A stretch of DNA of 64,000 nt from Sphingobacterium sp. UBA7855. GTDB lineage: Bacteria; Bacteroidota; Bacteroidia; Sphingobacteriales; Sphingobacteriaceae. The notes below the pieces were generated by a model that ran no database searches, was not told where the DNA came from, and worked only from the letters and a program-made list of their open reading frames with translations. Below are positions 17,792 through 26,624 of this stretch, piece by piece. The DNA lies in the NCBI GenBank assembly GCA_002500745.1, contig DLST01000018.1, forward strand, positions 93,000-156,999, given 5' to 3'. The translations under genes were made by a program, and so were the position numbers. Positions within the stretch are counted from its first letter, which is position 1. Every line of letters begins with the position of its first letter.

Positions 17792-18724
17792 ATGAAAACT
17801 ACTATTCTAATCGTCGACGACATTCATGAGATCATGCTAAAAAAATTCGATCAGGCAGGTATCCATTACGATTATCAGCCCAATATCAGCCGAGAAGAAG
17901 CCGAGAAAATTATTTCTAACTATTCGGGCATGGTCATCCGTTCTAAATTTCAGGTCGATAAAGCTTTTTTTGACCTGGCGCCAAACCTCCGCTTTATCGC
18001 TCGTGCCGGTGCAGGTATGGACAATATCGACGATACAATTGCTGCGCAAAGAGACGTGCTATTAATTCCTGCAAATGAAGGCAATCGGGATGCTGTTGGT
18101 GAACATATGATCGGGATGTTGCTTAGTCTTATGAACAATCTGAATCGTGGCGACCAACAAATTCGATCTGGCCAGTGGTTGCGTGAAGCCAATCGTGGTT
18201 ACGAACTGAAAGGGCGCACTGTAGGATTGATTGGCTATGGGCACAATGGGATGGCCATGGCAAAAAAACTATCGGGCTTTGATGTAACGGTACTTGCCTA
18301 CGATAAATACCGGATCGGCTATACCGATCAATATGCAACAGAAACACACATGGAAAAAATCTACAAAGAAGCTGATGTGATCAGTTTTCATATTCCCTTA
18401 ACGGACGAAACAAAGGGGATGATTGATGTGGATTATCTGGCGAAATTTGAAAAACCTATTTTCTTTTTACTCGGGGCACGAGGCGGTATTGTACAAGTAC
18501 CTGCAGTGCTTGGTGGCCTTGATTCAGGCTCCATTTTGGGTGCAGCATTTGATGTATTGCCTATAGAAAAGTTCCCAAAACTCGCTGAACAGAGCTGGTA
18601 TACGGATCTTATAAGTAGAGACAATGTGATCTTATCTCCCCATGTTGCCGGATGGACATTTGAGAGTTATTATAAATTATCAGAAATCGCCGCCGATAAG
18701 ATTGTTGCATTTGTGGCCTCTTGA
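17792..18724 (+). CDS. D-2-hydroxyacid dehydrogenase (SerA-like)
   Basis: A 310-residue NAD-dependent dehydrogenase of the D-isomer-specific 2-hydroxyacid family. The Rossmann motif is GYGHNG at 148-153, and the catalytic triad is visible as R230 (GARGG), E259 (DVLPIEKFP) and H284 (SPHVAG). No ACT or other C-terminal regulatory domain is present, so phosphoglycerate dehydrogenase is possible but other D-2-hydroxyacids cannot be excluded. It follows the monooxygenase by 56 bp in the same direction. Confidence 0.88.
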   Translation: MKTTILIVDDIHEIMLKKFDQAGIHYDYQPNISREEAEKIISNYSGMVIRSKFQVDKAFFDLAPNLRFIARAGAGMDNIDDTIAAQRDVLLIPANEGNRDAVGEHMIGMLLSLMNNLNRGDQQIRSGQWLREANRGYELKGRTVGLIGYGHNGMAMAKKLSGFDVTVLAYDKYRIGYTDQYATETHMEKIYKEADVISFHIPLTDETKGMIDVDYLAKFEKPIFFLLGARGGIVQVPAVLGGLDSGSILGAAFDVLPIEKFPKLAEQSWYTDLISRDNVILSPHVAGWTFESYYKLSEIAADKIVAFVAS

Positions 18725-18819
18725 GTTTTACACGGGCCCAATGGCCAGAATCTCTGGTGCAGCAGGCAGCTACAATACATGAAGTTCGGGTAATCTATTA
18801 TTACTGCCCTAATAAAAAC

Positions 18820-19698
18820 TCATGCTGCTGGACTAAAGACGACCGCTAGAAAGACAATGAAAAACTGCAATACTAGACTACCGTCAAGTAGGTAAGCATA
18901 GTGATAATGGTCTTTTGTTTTGAATACCGCCAACTTTAGCAGGGCAAATATCAGCACGTTTGTTAGAAGTAATCCAATTTTTATAAGCATGGTATAGGGC
19001 GCCAATAGGACCAGAATACAATGCAGGCCCAGTAACAAATAGGTAAGATTCTTAGCTTTCTGTTCGCCCAACATATTGGGTAAAGTTCGTAAGTGATAAT
19101 AGGAATCCTGTTGGATATCCCGAATATCAAATGGTAATGTACAGATTAACAAAAATATGAACTTCAATACACAGAGTGCAATCAAGACCCAATGATTAAT
19201 GGAGACACCTACATTGGTCAGTTCCACATAAGGAAGCACCACGCTGCTGCAGACCCACACTAGGGCAATATGAAAAATTTTGGCGCCAGGAATCTGTCGA
19301 AGTCCCACTTTACGATCCTGGAATTTAAATAGTGGCATTCCGTATAACAGGCTTAAAACTCCAATAAATCCCAAAAAAAGGAAAGAGTACATGTGTATAT
19401 GCCACAAGCAATACCCCAGCACAAGCAAAGCTATACCATTATTTAACCACATGATCCATTCATGGTTAAAGATCCAGCGTGTCCGCGGGAATTTTGATTC
19501 TTTTGGATTCTTCGGCTTGGACCACCATAGGCTAAAATTATACAACAATAAAGTGGCGGTCCCCTCCACTAAAACGATGTACCAATTGATAGACCTTTCA
19601 AATATAATGTAGGTCAGTGCACATTGCGCCATGGCCGCCATGGCGATCAGAAGATTTGTATAGATAATAATATAGAATAGCTTTCTCAGAAAAGGCAT
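18820..19698 (-). CDS. UbiA-like integral membrane protein
   Basis: A 292-residue protein with about eight hydrophobic segments. The second aspartate motif of UbiA prenyltransferases is recognisable as DIRDIQQD (D191, D194, D198). The first, normally NDxxD, is degenerate: YNFSLWWSK at 53-61 has no aspartate. True UbiA enzymes need both motifs to bind Mg-diphosphate, so this is either a divergent or a non-prenylating member. It stands alone, leftward, divergent from acs. Confidence 0.65.
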   Translation of the reverse strand: MPFLRKLFYIIIYTNLLIAMAAMAQCALTYIIFERSINWYIVLVEGTATLLLYNFSLWWSKPKNPKESKFPRTRWIFNHEWIMWLNNGIALLVLGYCLWHIHMYSFLFLGFIGVLSLLYGMPLFKFQDRKVGLRQIPGAKIFHIALVWVCSSVVLPYVELTNVGVSINHWVLIALCVLKFIFLLICTLPFDIRDIQQDSYYHLRTLPNMLGEQKAKNLTYLLLGLHCILVLLAPYTMLIKIGLLLTNVLIFALLKLAVFKTKDHYHYAYLLDGSLVLQFFIVFLAVVFSPAA

Positions 19699-19883
19699 CT
19701 TAATAAATCTTGATGCAAGATAACAATCTCGAAAGATAAAAGTAGTTTAACATGATATTAAACATCATTTTTTTGATAAAATGGGCAAAAACCGCTAAAT
19801 TGTACACCGAAATCGAAATACCAAAAACAATTTCGCAACGATAACAATATAAATTAAAATAATTCATAATAATCCTAATAACG

Positions 19884-21800
19884 ATGAGCCTACAAATAAA
19901 ATCATTTGAAGAATATCAAAGTGAATATAAGCGAAGTGTAGAACAACCTGAGGAGTTTTGGGCGAGCATTGCAGATCATTTTTTCTGGAAGAGAAAATGG
20001 AATAACGTGCTAAATTGGAACTTTGAAGAACCCAATGTCAAATGGTTTGAGGGTGCCAAACTAAATATTACAGAAAACTGTCTTGATCGCCATATATATG
20101 CGAATGGAGATAAACCAGCCATCATCTGGGAACCCAATGATCCAAATGAAGCGCACCGCATTCTTTCCTATAAGCAATTATTGCAAAAGGTCGAACAATT
20201 TGCCAACGTACTTAAAAATAATAACATCAAAAAAGGAGACCGTGTCTGTATTTACTTACCAATGGTTCCCGAATTGGTCATTGCTGTATTGGCTTGCGCC
20301 CGTATTGGTGCTATTCATTCCGTAGTATTTGGAGGTTTTTCAGCGCGTTCTATCGCTGATCGTATCGAAGATGCCGAATGCAAACTGATTGTCACATCAG
20401 ATGGCAGTTACCGCGGAAATAAAACTATTGGACTTAAAAATATTGTAGATGACGCGTTGATGCAATGTGATACGGTGGAAAAAGTCATTGTGTTAACGCG
20501 TACGCGCACCCCGGTATCGATGATCAAAGGCCGTGATGTATGGTGGGAAGATGAGATCAAGAAAGTAGAAACACAAGGAAATCCAGCGTGTCCAGCAGAA
20601 GAAATGGATGCCGAAGATACCCTCTTTATTCTCTATACATCAGGATCGACAGGAAAGCCTAAAGGAGTGGTGCACACGTGTGGTGGTTATATGGTATACA
20701 CCGGTTATACCTTCATGAACACGTTCCAATACCAACCCAACGACGTATTTTTCTGCACTGCAGATATTGGCTGGATTACAGGTCACAGTTATATCGTTTA
20801 CGGCCCCTTATCACAAGGCGCTACCTCATTGATGTTTGAAGGCATACCAACCTTTCCGGATGCGAGCCGCTATTGGGATATTGTGGATAAATTTAAAGTC
20901 AATATTATCTATACCTCACCGACTGCTCTACGTTCATTAATGGCTTTCGGTGACGAATTTGTAGACAAAAACAACCTTTCTTCGCTGCGTGTTTTAGGAT
21001 CTGTAGGAGAGCCAATCAACGAAGAAGCTTGGAACTGGTTTAATGAGAAAGTAGGTAAAAATAATTGTCCTATTGTTGATACGTATTGGCAAACAGAGAA
21101 CGGGGGCCACTTGATCACCTCATTGGCGGGCGTGACACCAGAGAAAGCAAGCTATGCGATGTTCCCAATGCCAGGTATTCAGCCTGCTTTGATGGACGAG
21201 AATGGAAAAGAAATCGAGGGCAATGATGTTACAGGAAACCTGTGTATCAAATTCCCTTGGCCGGGTATGCTACGTACGACGTGGGGAGATCACGACCGCT
21301 GTCGGCAAACCTACTTCTCGACCTATAAGGATATGTATTTTACCGGCGACGGATGTTTCCGTAGTCCGGAGGGCTATTACAAAATCACGGGTCGTGTAGA
21401 TGATGTACTCAACGTTTCGGGTCACCGTATTGGCACAGCTGAAGTTGAAAATGCCATTAACATGCACGCTGACGTTGTCGAATCCGCAATCGTAGGCTAT
21501 CCGCACGCTGTAAAAGGGCAAGGTATCTATGCCTATGTGATTGCCAATCACCACACAGATGCTGAAGCGACCAGACGCGATATCATGGAAACCGTTTCTC
21601 GTATTATCGGCCCGATTGCAAAACCAGACATTATTCAATTTGTCGATGATCTACCAAAAACTCGTTCAGGCAAAATCATGCGTCGAATTTTACGTAAGAT
21701 AGCTGAAGGAGATACAAGCAATTTAGGAGATACTTCTACCCTACAGGATCCGAATGTAGTAGAAGGCATTATACAAGGTGCTGAAGGTCTGAAAAAATAA
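19884..21800 (+). CDS. acs: Acetyl-CoA synthetase
   Basis: A 638-residue AMP-forming acyl-CoA synthetase that activates acetate to acetyl-CoA. Motifs in order are YTSGSTGKPKGVVH (P-loop-like ATP loop), DTYWQTENGG, VDDVLNVSGHRIGTAE and the C-terminal TRSGKIMRR, whose lysine is the catalytic and acetylation-regulated residue. Length and N-terminal ACAS_N region (VKWFEGAKLNITENCLDRH) fit acetate rather than longer acids. A monocistronic rightward gene with a 185-bp upstream spacer lacking an obvious consensus promoter, and a hairpin terminator. Confidence 0.95.
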   Translation: MSLQIKSFEEYQSEYKRSVEQPEEFWASIADHFFWKRKWNNVLNWNFEEPNVKWFEGAKLNITENCLDRHIYANGDKPAIIWEPNDPNEAHRILSYKQLLQKVEQFANVLKNNNIKKGDRVCIYLPMVPELVIAVLACARIGAIHSVVFGGFSARSIADRIEDAECKLIVTSDGSYRGNKTIGLKNIVDDALMQCDTVEKVIVLTRTRTPVSMIKGRDVWWEDEIKKVETQGNPACPAEEMDAEDTLFILYTSGSTGKPKGVVHTCGGYMVYTGYTFMNTFQYQPNDVFFCTADIGWITGHSYIVYGPLSQGATSLMFEGIPTFPDASRYWDIVDKFKVNIIYTSPTALRSLMAFGDEFVDKNNLSSLRVLGSVGEPINEEAWNWFNEKVGKNNCPIVDTYWQTENGGHLITSLAGVTPEKASYAMFPMPGIQPALMDENGKEIEGNDVTGNLCIKFPWPGMLRTTWGDHDRCRQTYFSTYKDMYFTGDGCFRSPEGYYKITGRVDDVLNVSGHRIGTAEVENAINMHADVVESAIVGYPHAVKGQGIYAYVIANHHTDAEATRRDIMETVSRIIGPIAKPDIIQFVDDLPKTRSGKIMRRILRKIAEGDTSNLGDTSTLQDPNVVEGIIQGAEGLKK

Positions 21801-21823
21801 TATATCGTATATAATATATGTAG

Positions 21824-21860
21824 AAATGGCTGTCCAAAAAAATCGGACAGCCATTTTCAG
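21824..21860 (+). terminator. Terminator after acs
   Basis: Perfect 12-bp stem AAATGGCTGTCC (21824-21835) / GGACAGCCATTT (21845-21856) with a 9-nt A-rich loop and a short T stretch, 24 nt after the acs stop. Confidence 0.75.
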
Positions 21861-21965
21861 TTTGATTTATTAATGTAATTAAAGTTATGTATATATCTAT
21901 AGAATGCCATTTCACCTCTTTAAGATCACTGTTGCCCACCTGCTAATTTCACTAGCTAAATAGGC

Positions 21966-22958
21966 CTAATTTGATAGGTGCAATTGTATGGGGAGCGTAT
22001 ACTTCACATTAACGGCCTCTCCACGCTGTATACCGGGCTTCCATTTTCCTGCCCTTTTTATCACGCGAATTCCTTCTTCTCCCGTTCCGAAACCTAGGTC
22101 ATTATCTACAACCAAATCCCTTACGTTACCATCTTTGCCTACCACAAACGCTATCCTTACAACGCCAGACACCCCATTACTAATAGCGCCCCTTGGGAAG
22201 ACATAATTGCTCGCGATGAAGCCCATTAGTCTCGAAATTCCACCAGGGTAATCGGGAGGATTCATAAAGTTCGACGAATCATATTTAAAAACTTCGCCCG
22301 AAGCCTTTGTTTTAATGCCTGAAATTAATCGGTTATTTGTGTACGTTTCAACAAAGCTATCCTTTCCCGACTTTCCTTTCCACTCACCCTCGCGCAAATT
22401 ATTTTTCATTTCTCCCTCTTCATAACCCCCGCTATAATCTAAACGGATAAAACCCGTTCCATTTTCCAGTGTTTTATTATTGAGCGAATCATAATACACA
22501 ACGTAAATGGGATCTCCTATTTTCAGTTTTCCCTTTTTAACTGAATTGCTCGGATAAAAAACAATTTTTTCCAATTTATTACCTGGATAAAAGTAAAAAG
22601 CAGAATCTACAAGCGCGCTATCGTCGCTATAGTCCTCGATACTTCGTATCGTCCCCTGTTCATAAAATTCATATTTTCGCCCGCGAAATTTAAATGGATA
22701 AAGCGCATTTGTACTGATGACACTGAGTTTAATGGAGTCGTTACGCGTATAAAATTCTTCGACACGATACACCTTATCCTTCCCAGCGGCATCGACATGA
22801 ACTGTCCGTGTGTAATAGGCCGAATCCAGATGCTTTGTTTCGGTATCATTTCTCTTGTGATAGCTGGTAAAAGAAACCTGAGCATAAAGGTTTGATAAGC
22901 ACAAATTAAATGATAAAAAGCAGACTAACGACGCCCAAAAACTTAAATAACCCTTCAT
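21966..22958 (-). CDS. Secreted protein with C-terminal TonB domain
   Basis: A 330-residue protein with a cleavable-looking signal peptide (MKGYLSFWASLVCFLSFN, site near NLYAQ), a middle part with MORN-like turns (LREGEWKGKSGKD), and a C-terminal TonB domain with YVFPRGAISNGVSGVVRIAF, GKDGNVRDL and KWKPGIQRGEAVNVKY. It lacks the N-terminal anchor and Pro-rich spacer of a classical energy transducer. Similar MORN-plus-TonB proteins are common in Bacteroidota, role unclear. ATG 22958 is preferred over a TTG 24 nt upstream. Confidence 0.75.
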   Translation of the reverse strand: MKGYLSFWASLVCFLSFNLCLSNLYAQVSFTSYHKRNDTETKHLDSAYYTRTVHVDAAGKDKVYRVEEFYTRNDSIKLSVISTNALYPFKFRGRKYEFYEQGTIRSIEDYSDDSALVDSAFYFYPGNKLEKIVFYPSNSVKKGKLKIGDPIYVVYYDSLNNKTLENGTGFIRLDYSGGYEEGEMKNNLREGEWKGKSGKDSFVETYTNNRLISGIKTKASGEVFKYDSSNFMNPPDYPGGISRLMGFIASNYVFPRGAISNGVSGVVRIAFVVGKDGNVRDLVVDNDLGFGTGEEGIRVIKRAGKWKPGIQRGEAVNVKYTLPIQLHLSN

Positions 22959-23071
22959 AAATACTAGTTTGTATAGCAGCAATAATAGGAAATATCAAAG
23001 ACAATTAAAACAATAATCGGTTAAATAATTTTTATAGTCATTGCATGATGTACGATAGAACAGTGATTTTA

Positions 23072-23106
23072 GTTATCCACACAATGTTAATAACATTGTT
23101 GATAAC
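23072..23106. repeat. 35-bp near-palindrome with DnaA-box-like sites, copy 1
   Basis: It runs from GTTATCCACA through core ATGTTAATAAC to GTTGATAAC. TTATCCACA at 23073-23081 is a perfect DnaA-box match; TGTTAATAA and TGTTGATAA are one-mismatch boxes on the other strand. The element matches copy 2 (24278-24312, minus strand) at 28 of 35 positions, including 11 identical central bases. Confidence 0.6.
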
Positions 23107-23311
23107 TCATTTTACCCGTAGAACGAACAACATAATCTTATAACTAAACGCCACCCTCATAGAAGCACTAGAGCAATTGTGCTCCCATAAAGAAATCCTA
23201 TTTTCTTTTACACAGTATAAAATCAACGATAGGAGCTCAACAGAATAGATATACTACTTCTGATAAAAGGCTTATGAATAATTTTGGCACTTTTCAAGTG
23301 CTTAATACAAC

Positions 23312-23339
23312 AAAAAAAGCCACATCATCCCGACGTGGC
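23312..23339 (-). terminator. Terminator after the NTF2-like gene
   Basis: On the minus strand an 8-bp stem with one mismatch (GCCACGTC / GATGTGGC, 23319-23339) is followed by seven T. It lies 34 bp beyond the stop of the leftward gene. Confidence 0.85.
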
Positions 23340-23372
23340 CAAAATAAACATATGAATTTAATTAAACAGTTT

Positions 23373-23804
23373 CTATTTATACGAGTTTACGGAGCTTGCA
23401 ACCTTCCAGGTTCCTGATTCATTGACCAATGTCACTAAATCTGTTTTGATGAAATTGTCAAACTTCATGGTGATACGTGCTACCATATAGTTTTCAGATT
23501 CCTCCAGAACTTCAGTATGCGTACTGCAGTTCAATTTTTCACCTTTTTGTTTCTTGAGGAATGAAATTACTTCCGAACGGCTGTTGGTACGAACTGATTT
23601 TCCTTGAATTTTCTGATTAAACTCCTGAGCGAATAACTTTTCTATGCCCTGAGAAGCACCTTCCGTCATTACGGACACATAACTATCGATGGCCAGATCA
23701 GCTGTGGAAAGGTTCAATGCTTTTCCAGGATCGGTAGCTGCCACTGCGAAAGTTGATATTGTAATCAATGCTGCTGCTGCGAATGTCTTTACTAAAGTTT
23801 TCAT
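23373..23804 (-). CDS. Secreted NTF2-like (lumazine-binding-type) protein
   Basis: A 143-residue exported protein with signal peptide (MKTLVKTFAAAALITIS to about residue 23, AVA|A). The rest matches the small NTF2-like cone fold of the lumazine-binding/DUF4440 type: an initial helix AIDSYVSVMTEG, then beta-strands ending in LVTLVNESGTWKVASS. Such proteins are usually periplasmic and of unknown function. It is monocistronic, with a terminator downstream, and lies between two DnaA-box-like palindromes. Confidence 0.7.
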   Translation of the reverse strand: MKTLVKTFAAAALITISTFAVAATDPGKALNLSTADLAIDSYVSVMTEGASQGIEKLFAQEFNQKIQGKSVRTNSRSEVISFLKKQKGEKLNCSTHTEVLEESENYMVARITMKFDNFIKTDLVTLVNESGTWKVASSVNSYK

Positions 23805-24443
23805 AATATTGTACTTTATAGTGTTAGTTTTTTGTTTCTTTTCTTATTGTCGTAAGGATCTTGATTATGTTGCATCATTTCCTTTAAGATTCTGATTCAA
23901 AAGTAAGACAACGCAGCATCCTATTTTATTACATTTCGATAAACAAAATGAAAAAGTCGGTAAATAGTAGTAAAGGAGCGGTGAATAAAAAGTAACTGAA
24001 CGGATAGCGTACACTCAATGGTAAAGGATTATTTTTCCTATCAATTGGTAAAAAAATTGACCAAATGCAGTTAGAATATATGATTTTAAATCCCAGTGGA
24101 ATAGAGTACCAACAAATTCGTTGAACGGAATGCTGATCGTCTTAACTGAAATCGGGTACTGATTGTGGACAATATCGAATTCCTGTTCTTTGAAATTGAA
24201 ATAAAAGGCATGATGGTATCGTTGGAGCACAATGTATGGGATTGTAATTTGCAATTTTCAATACAAGTGCGAAATGTGTTTTCCACATCGTTATTAACAT
24301 CATGTGGAAAACTGAGGTTGTACTTAATTCGCTAGCTCTCCTATAGCACATACCCAAGAATATTTACGTACAATTTATTAGCCCGTAAATTATGTCAAGA
24401 CATTGATAGAAACAAATGCGTCCATATAATTTTTCATGTCTAT
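23805..24443. other. 639-bp gene-poor spacer
   Basis: AT-rich; no convincing gene. Three overlapping leftward frames of 66-79 codons (24015-24357) occur, one starting at TTG, none recognisable. It contains the second 35-bp palindrome (24278-24312) and a near-match DnaA box TGTGGACAA at 24164-24172. Confidence 0.55.
24278..24312. repeat. 35-bp palindrome with DnaA-box-like sites, copy 2
   Basis: Arms GTTTTCCACAT (24278-24288) and ATGTGGAAAAC (24302-24312) form a perfect 11-bp inverted repeat around a 13-nt centre containing GTTATTAAC. Each arm holds a TTWTNCACA-type DnaA box. On the minus strand it aligns without gaps to copy 1, sharing the core ATGTTAATAAC. Confidence 0.65.
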
Positions 24444-25445
24444 CTATTTCATTCGAATAAAAGTACCGTTAACATAATCAAGTTTCTGCGTGTAGTAGTT
24501 TGTTTCAGGTCCCGATACCAACATCCCTCCTACCGCACCTAACAGCACGGAAGCCGCAACGACGTTGCTTGCAGAAGCAGTTTCCTTTACAGGCCCGACA
24601 AAAATAAAATCGTCATCCTCTTTGATTAACGCATAAAATTGATCTTGACTTAAAATAAAAGGGTTACCATTATACACCACTGCATAATAATCTTTTGCAT
24701 TTAACTTTTTAAGTTTACCTTTTTCATTTTCTTTAAAGAATCCCAAATATAAATCCCCATCTTTTAATTGTGCAGGCCCACCTGAAGGTTTTTGACGCAC
24801 AAACTCTTCGTAGGTAAGATAAAGTCCATCTTTATAAGTGGTCGCATTGTATAAAGTCAATTGGCTCTTTTGAATAGAATCGTAATTTTCAATTTCACTT
24901 ACCGTGTAAGGTTTTGTGGTATCGCCTTCTTTGGTTAACGCATCACTGATCAAATTATTGACGACGTCGCTAGCACGTGCCAAAGTCGCTTTGGTTACAT
25001 CCATCCCTTTAACGATGATAGCTGTATCAACTCGGGCTAGCTGTAAATATTCTCCATTCGCTCTTTTTGAGAATAAGATTGCTCTAAAATCCAAAAATCC
25101 CTTTTCAGAAAAAGCTCCCGTCAATTCGGCAATGCAGAATTTCTCCAACCGCATCAATAATTCGCCGTCAGCTTTATGGCCTGATGTCATTTGTTCTAAT
25201 TGGTTTTGTAGCTGCTTTTCCAATGATGGCTCAGCCACCAAAAATCTATTTGCGTTGAGCATACCTACTTGTATGACACCGAGGTTATCTTTTATTTCTC
25301 GTGCATCGTATAGGCTTATTTTGCCATACTTAGGATGTTCAACAACTTTATTCGGTTTCTTAAATTCGAATGGTCTGCTTTTTTGCTGCGCTTGAATGGC
25401 AACAGTTTGTATAAGAAGAATTAATAGGGAAATAATGTATCTCAT
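24444..25445 (-). CDS. Secreted protein of unknown function
   Basis: A 333-residue protein with a signal peptide (MRYIISLLILLIQTVAIQAQ), not recognised. The mature part starts with a Lys/Pro-rich segment (FKKPNKVVEHPKYGKISLYDA), continues as a mixed alpha/beta domain, and carries a Gly/Ala-rich hydrophobic stretch near the C-terminus (NVVAASVLLGAVGGMLVSG) that could be a membrane or lipid-contacting segment. It is probably envelope-associated. Monocistronic and leftward; no neighbour indicates its role. Confidence 0.6.
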   Translation of the reverse strand: MRYIISLLILLIQTVAIQAQQKSRPFEFKKPNKVVEHPKYGKISLYDAREIKDNLGVIQVGMLNANRFLVAEPSLEKQLQNQLEQMTSGHKADGELLMRLEKFCIAELTGAFSEKGFLDFRAILFSKRANGEYLQLARVDTAIIVKGMDVTKATLARASDVVNNLISDALTKEGDTTKPYTVSEIENYDSIQKSQLTLYNATTYKDGLYLTYEEFVRQKPSGGPAQLKDGDLYLGFFKENEKGKLKKLNAKDYYAVVYNGNPFILSQDQFYALIKEDDDFIFVGPVKETASASNVVAASVLLGAVGGMLVSGPETNYYTQKLDYVNGTFIRMK

Positions 25446-25755
25446 TATAATTAAATTTCACAAAATAGGTTACATACTAAGTTATGCTATTATTTTCTTT
25501 TCTGCAATGCCCATATTTTCTTATCGACCATACACTTTCTCTATATTTTACTATCTCAATCTCTTACGGCAAGTGCAATCATACTATTTTACAAAAGCAT
25601 AATAGTAAGTTAACTTTGCGTAGATAGCAAGAAGGATTTTAATCGAAAGGTAATAGTGCATACATCTATCATCGGAATGACAAAAACCCTCTCAAAAACA
25701 TTTGAGAGGGTTATAATTACATAAACTTAAGAAACTATTCTGAATATAATAGATT
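25446..25755. other. Spacer, no gene; holds terminator of the first SusCD locus
   Basis: A 310-bp AT-rich spacer. Besides the terminator at 25682-25712 there is a plus-strand TAACTTTG at 25611-25618 matching the -7 box, but with no -33 partner and no gene or T-tailed hairpin downstream on that strand. Confidence 0.5.
25682..25712 (-). terminator. Terminator of the first ECF/SusCD locus
   Basis: Perfect 12-bp stem AACCCTCTCAAA / TTTGAGAGGGTT (25685-25712) with a 4-nt loop, followed on the minus strand by a T-run; 43 bp beyond the DUF4302 gene. Confidence 0.85.
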
Positions 25756-26619
25756 TTAGCTTTGTGGAACTAATTTGATTGTTCCAGCATCATTGGTAAA
25801 GTATCCTTTCGCATAGCTACCTGTTGGTTCTACATACTTCAATTCTCTAAACTTCACTCCATTGACGTCATATTCTGTGTAAAATTCAAGTCCAGTAGGA
25901 GTATAACGATAGGCATATGGTTTTGAATTTCCAGCAATCAATAGTGCTCTCTTCGTTGCCGCTGTTGCAAATGTTGCAGGAAAAGATTCATTTCCCACTT
26001 CGAATTTATAATTTGAAAAGGCATGGAATTTTGTAAGTGCAGAACGATATGTTGCAACAATTGTGGTAGCCTCTGAAGATTTGATTGGAACCATCACAAC
26101 CTTATTATACGACTTTCTACCTTCCATAACAATGGAATCAGCTGATGCTTTTGTTACCAAGAAATCATTTTCGCCTTTCATTCCTTCATTAACGGAACCG
26201 ATTTGCGCCGTTAGGAAACCAGGTAATTGATATGCACTTGATTTATTGAAATACCCTGGCAAAGCAAAATAATGGAAAATACGATTATAGGTGTCGAACG
26301 TTAAAATTGGTCCGGCCCCTGGCACCACTGTATAAGTGCTAGTCTGTGCCGCCAAAGTCGTCATATCACCTTCAACAATCACATCTACCGAATTGGTAAA
26401 TTTTGCAAATAATGTATAACCACCAAATTCAAATGCACTACTGGGATAATATTTAATCATCCAACCATCTTTATTAGCCTGCAACGTTGTATATACATTG
26501 GATACACTTGCATTTAAACGATCAGTCGGACTTTCATCAAAGATTCGATCCATTTTCTTTTCACAACTTACGCTCAAAGATAAAATGGCTATTGCGAATA
26601 TAAATAGTTTTAATTTCAT
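25756..26619 (-). CDS. DUF4302 lipoprotein (locus 1)
   Basis: A 287-residue lipoprotein with lipobox LSVSC (C19) and DUF4302 features: the early DRIFDESPTDRLN segment, GWMIKYYPSS, FDTYNRIFHYF and VMEGRKSYNKVVMVP. These proteins are nearly always encoded downstream of SusC/SusD and presumed surface-exposed; their function is unknown. It is the last gene of locus 1, 5 bp after the metallopeptidase gene. Its paralog in locus 2 (36207-37457) is about 130 residues longer. Confidence 0.85.
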   Translation of the reverse strand: MKLKLFIFAIAILSLSVSCEKKMDRIFDESPTDRLNASVSNVYTTLQANKDGWMIKYYPSSAFEFGGYTLFAKFTNSVDVIVEGDMTTLAAQTSTYTVVPGAGPILTFDTYNRIFHYFALPGYFNKSSAYQLPGFLTAQIGSVNEGMKGENDFLVTKASADSIVMEGRKSYNKVVMVPIKSSEATTIVATYRSALTKFHAFSNYKFEVGNESFPATFATAATKRALLIAGNSKPYAYRYTPTGLEFYTEYDVNGVKFRELKYVEPTGSYAKGYFTNDAGTIKLVPQS

Positions 26620-26624
26620 TTTTC

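Larger units (their letters stand above)
22959..23372. other. Spacer with palindromic DnaA-box-like element and terminator
   Basis: This 414-bp AT-rich spacer has no gene. It holds the 35-bp element at 23072-23106 and the terminator of the NTF2-like gene at 23312-23339. Confidence 0.6.

Noticed and set aside
24015..24357. Three overlapping leftward frames of 66-79 codons in the 23805-24443 spacer
   Set aside because: They overlap in different frames, one begins at TTG, none resembles a known family, and they cover the palindromic element.
25611..25618. Plus-strand TAACTTTG as a promoter for an antisense RNA to locus 1
   Set aside because: No -33 TTG at the right distance and no T-tailed hairpin on that strand downstream.
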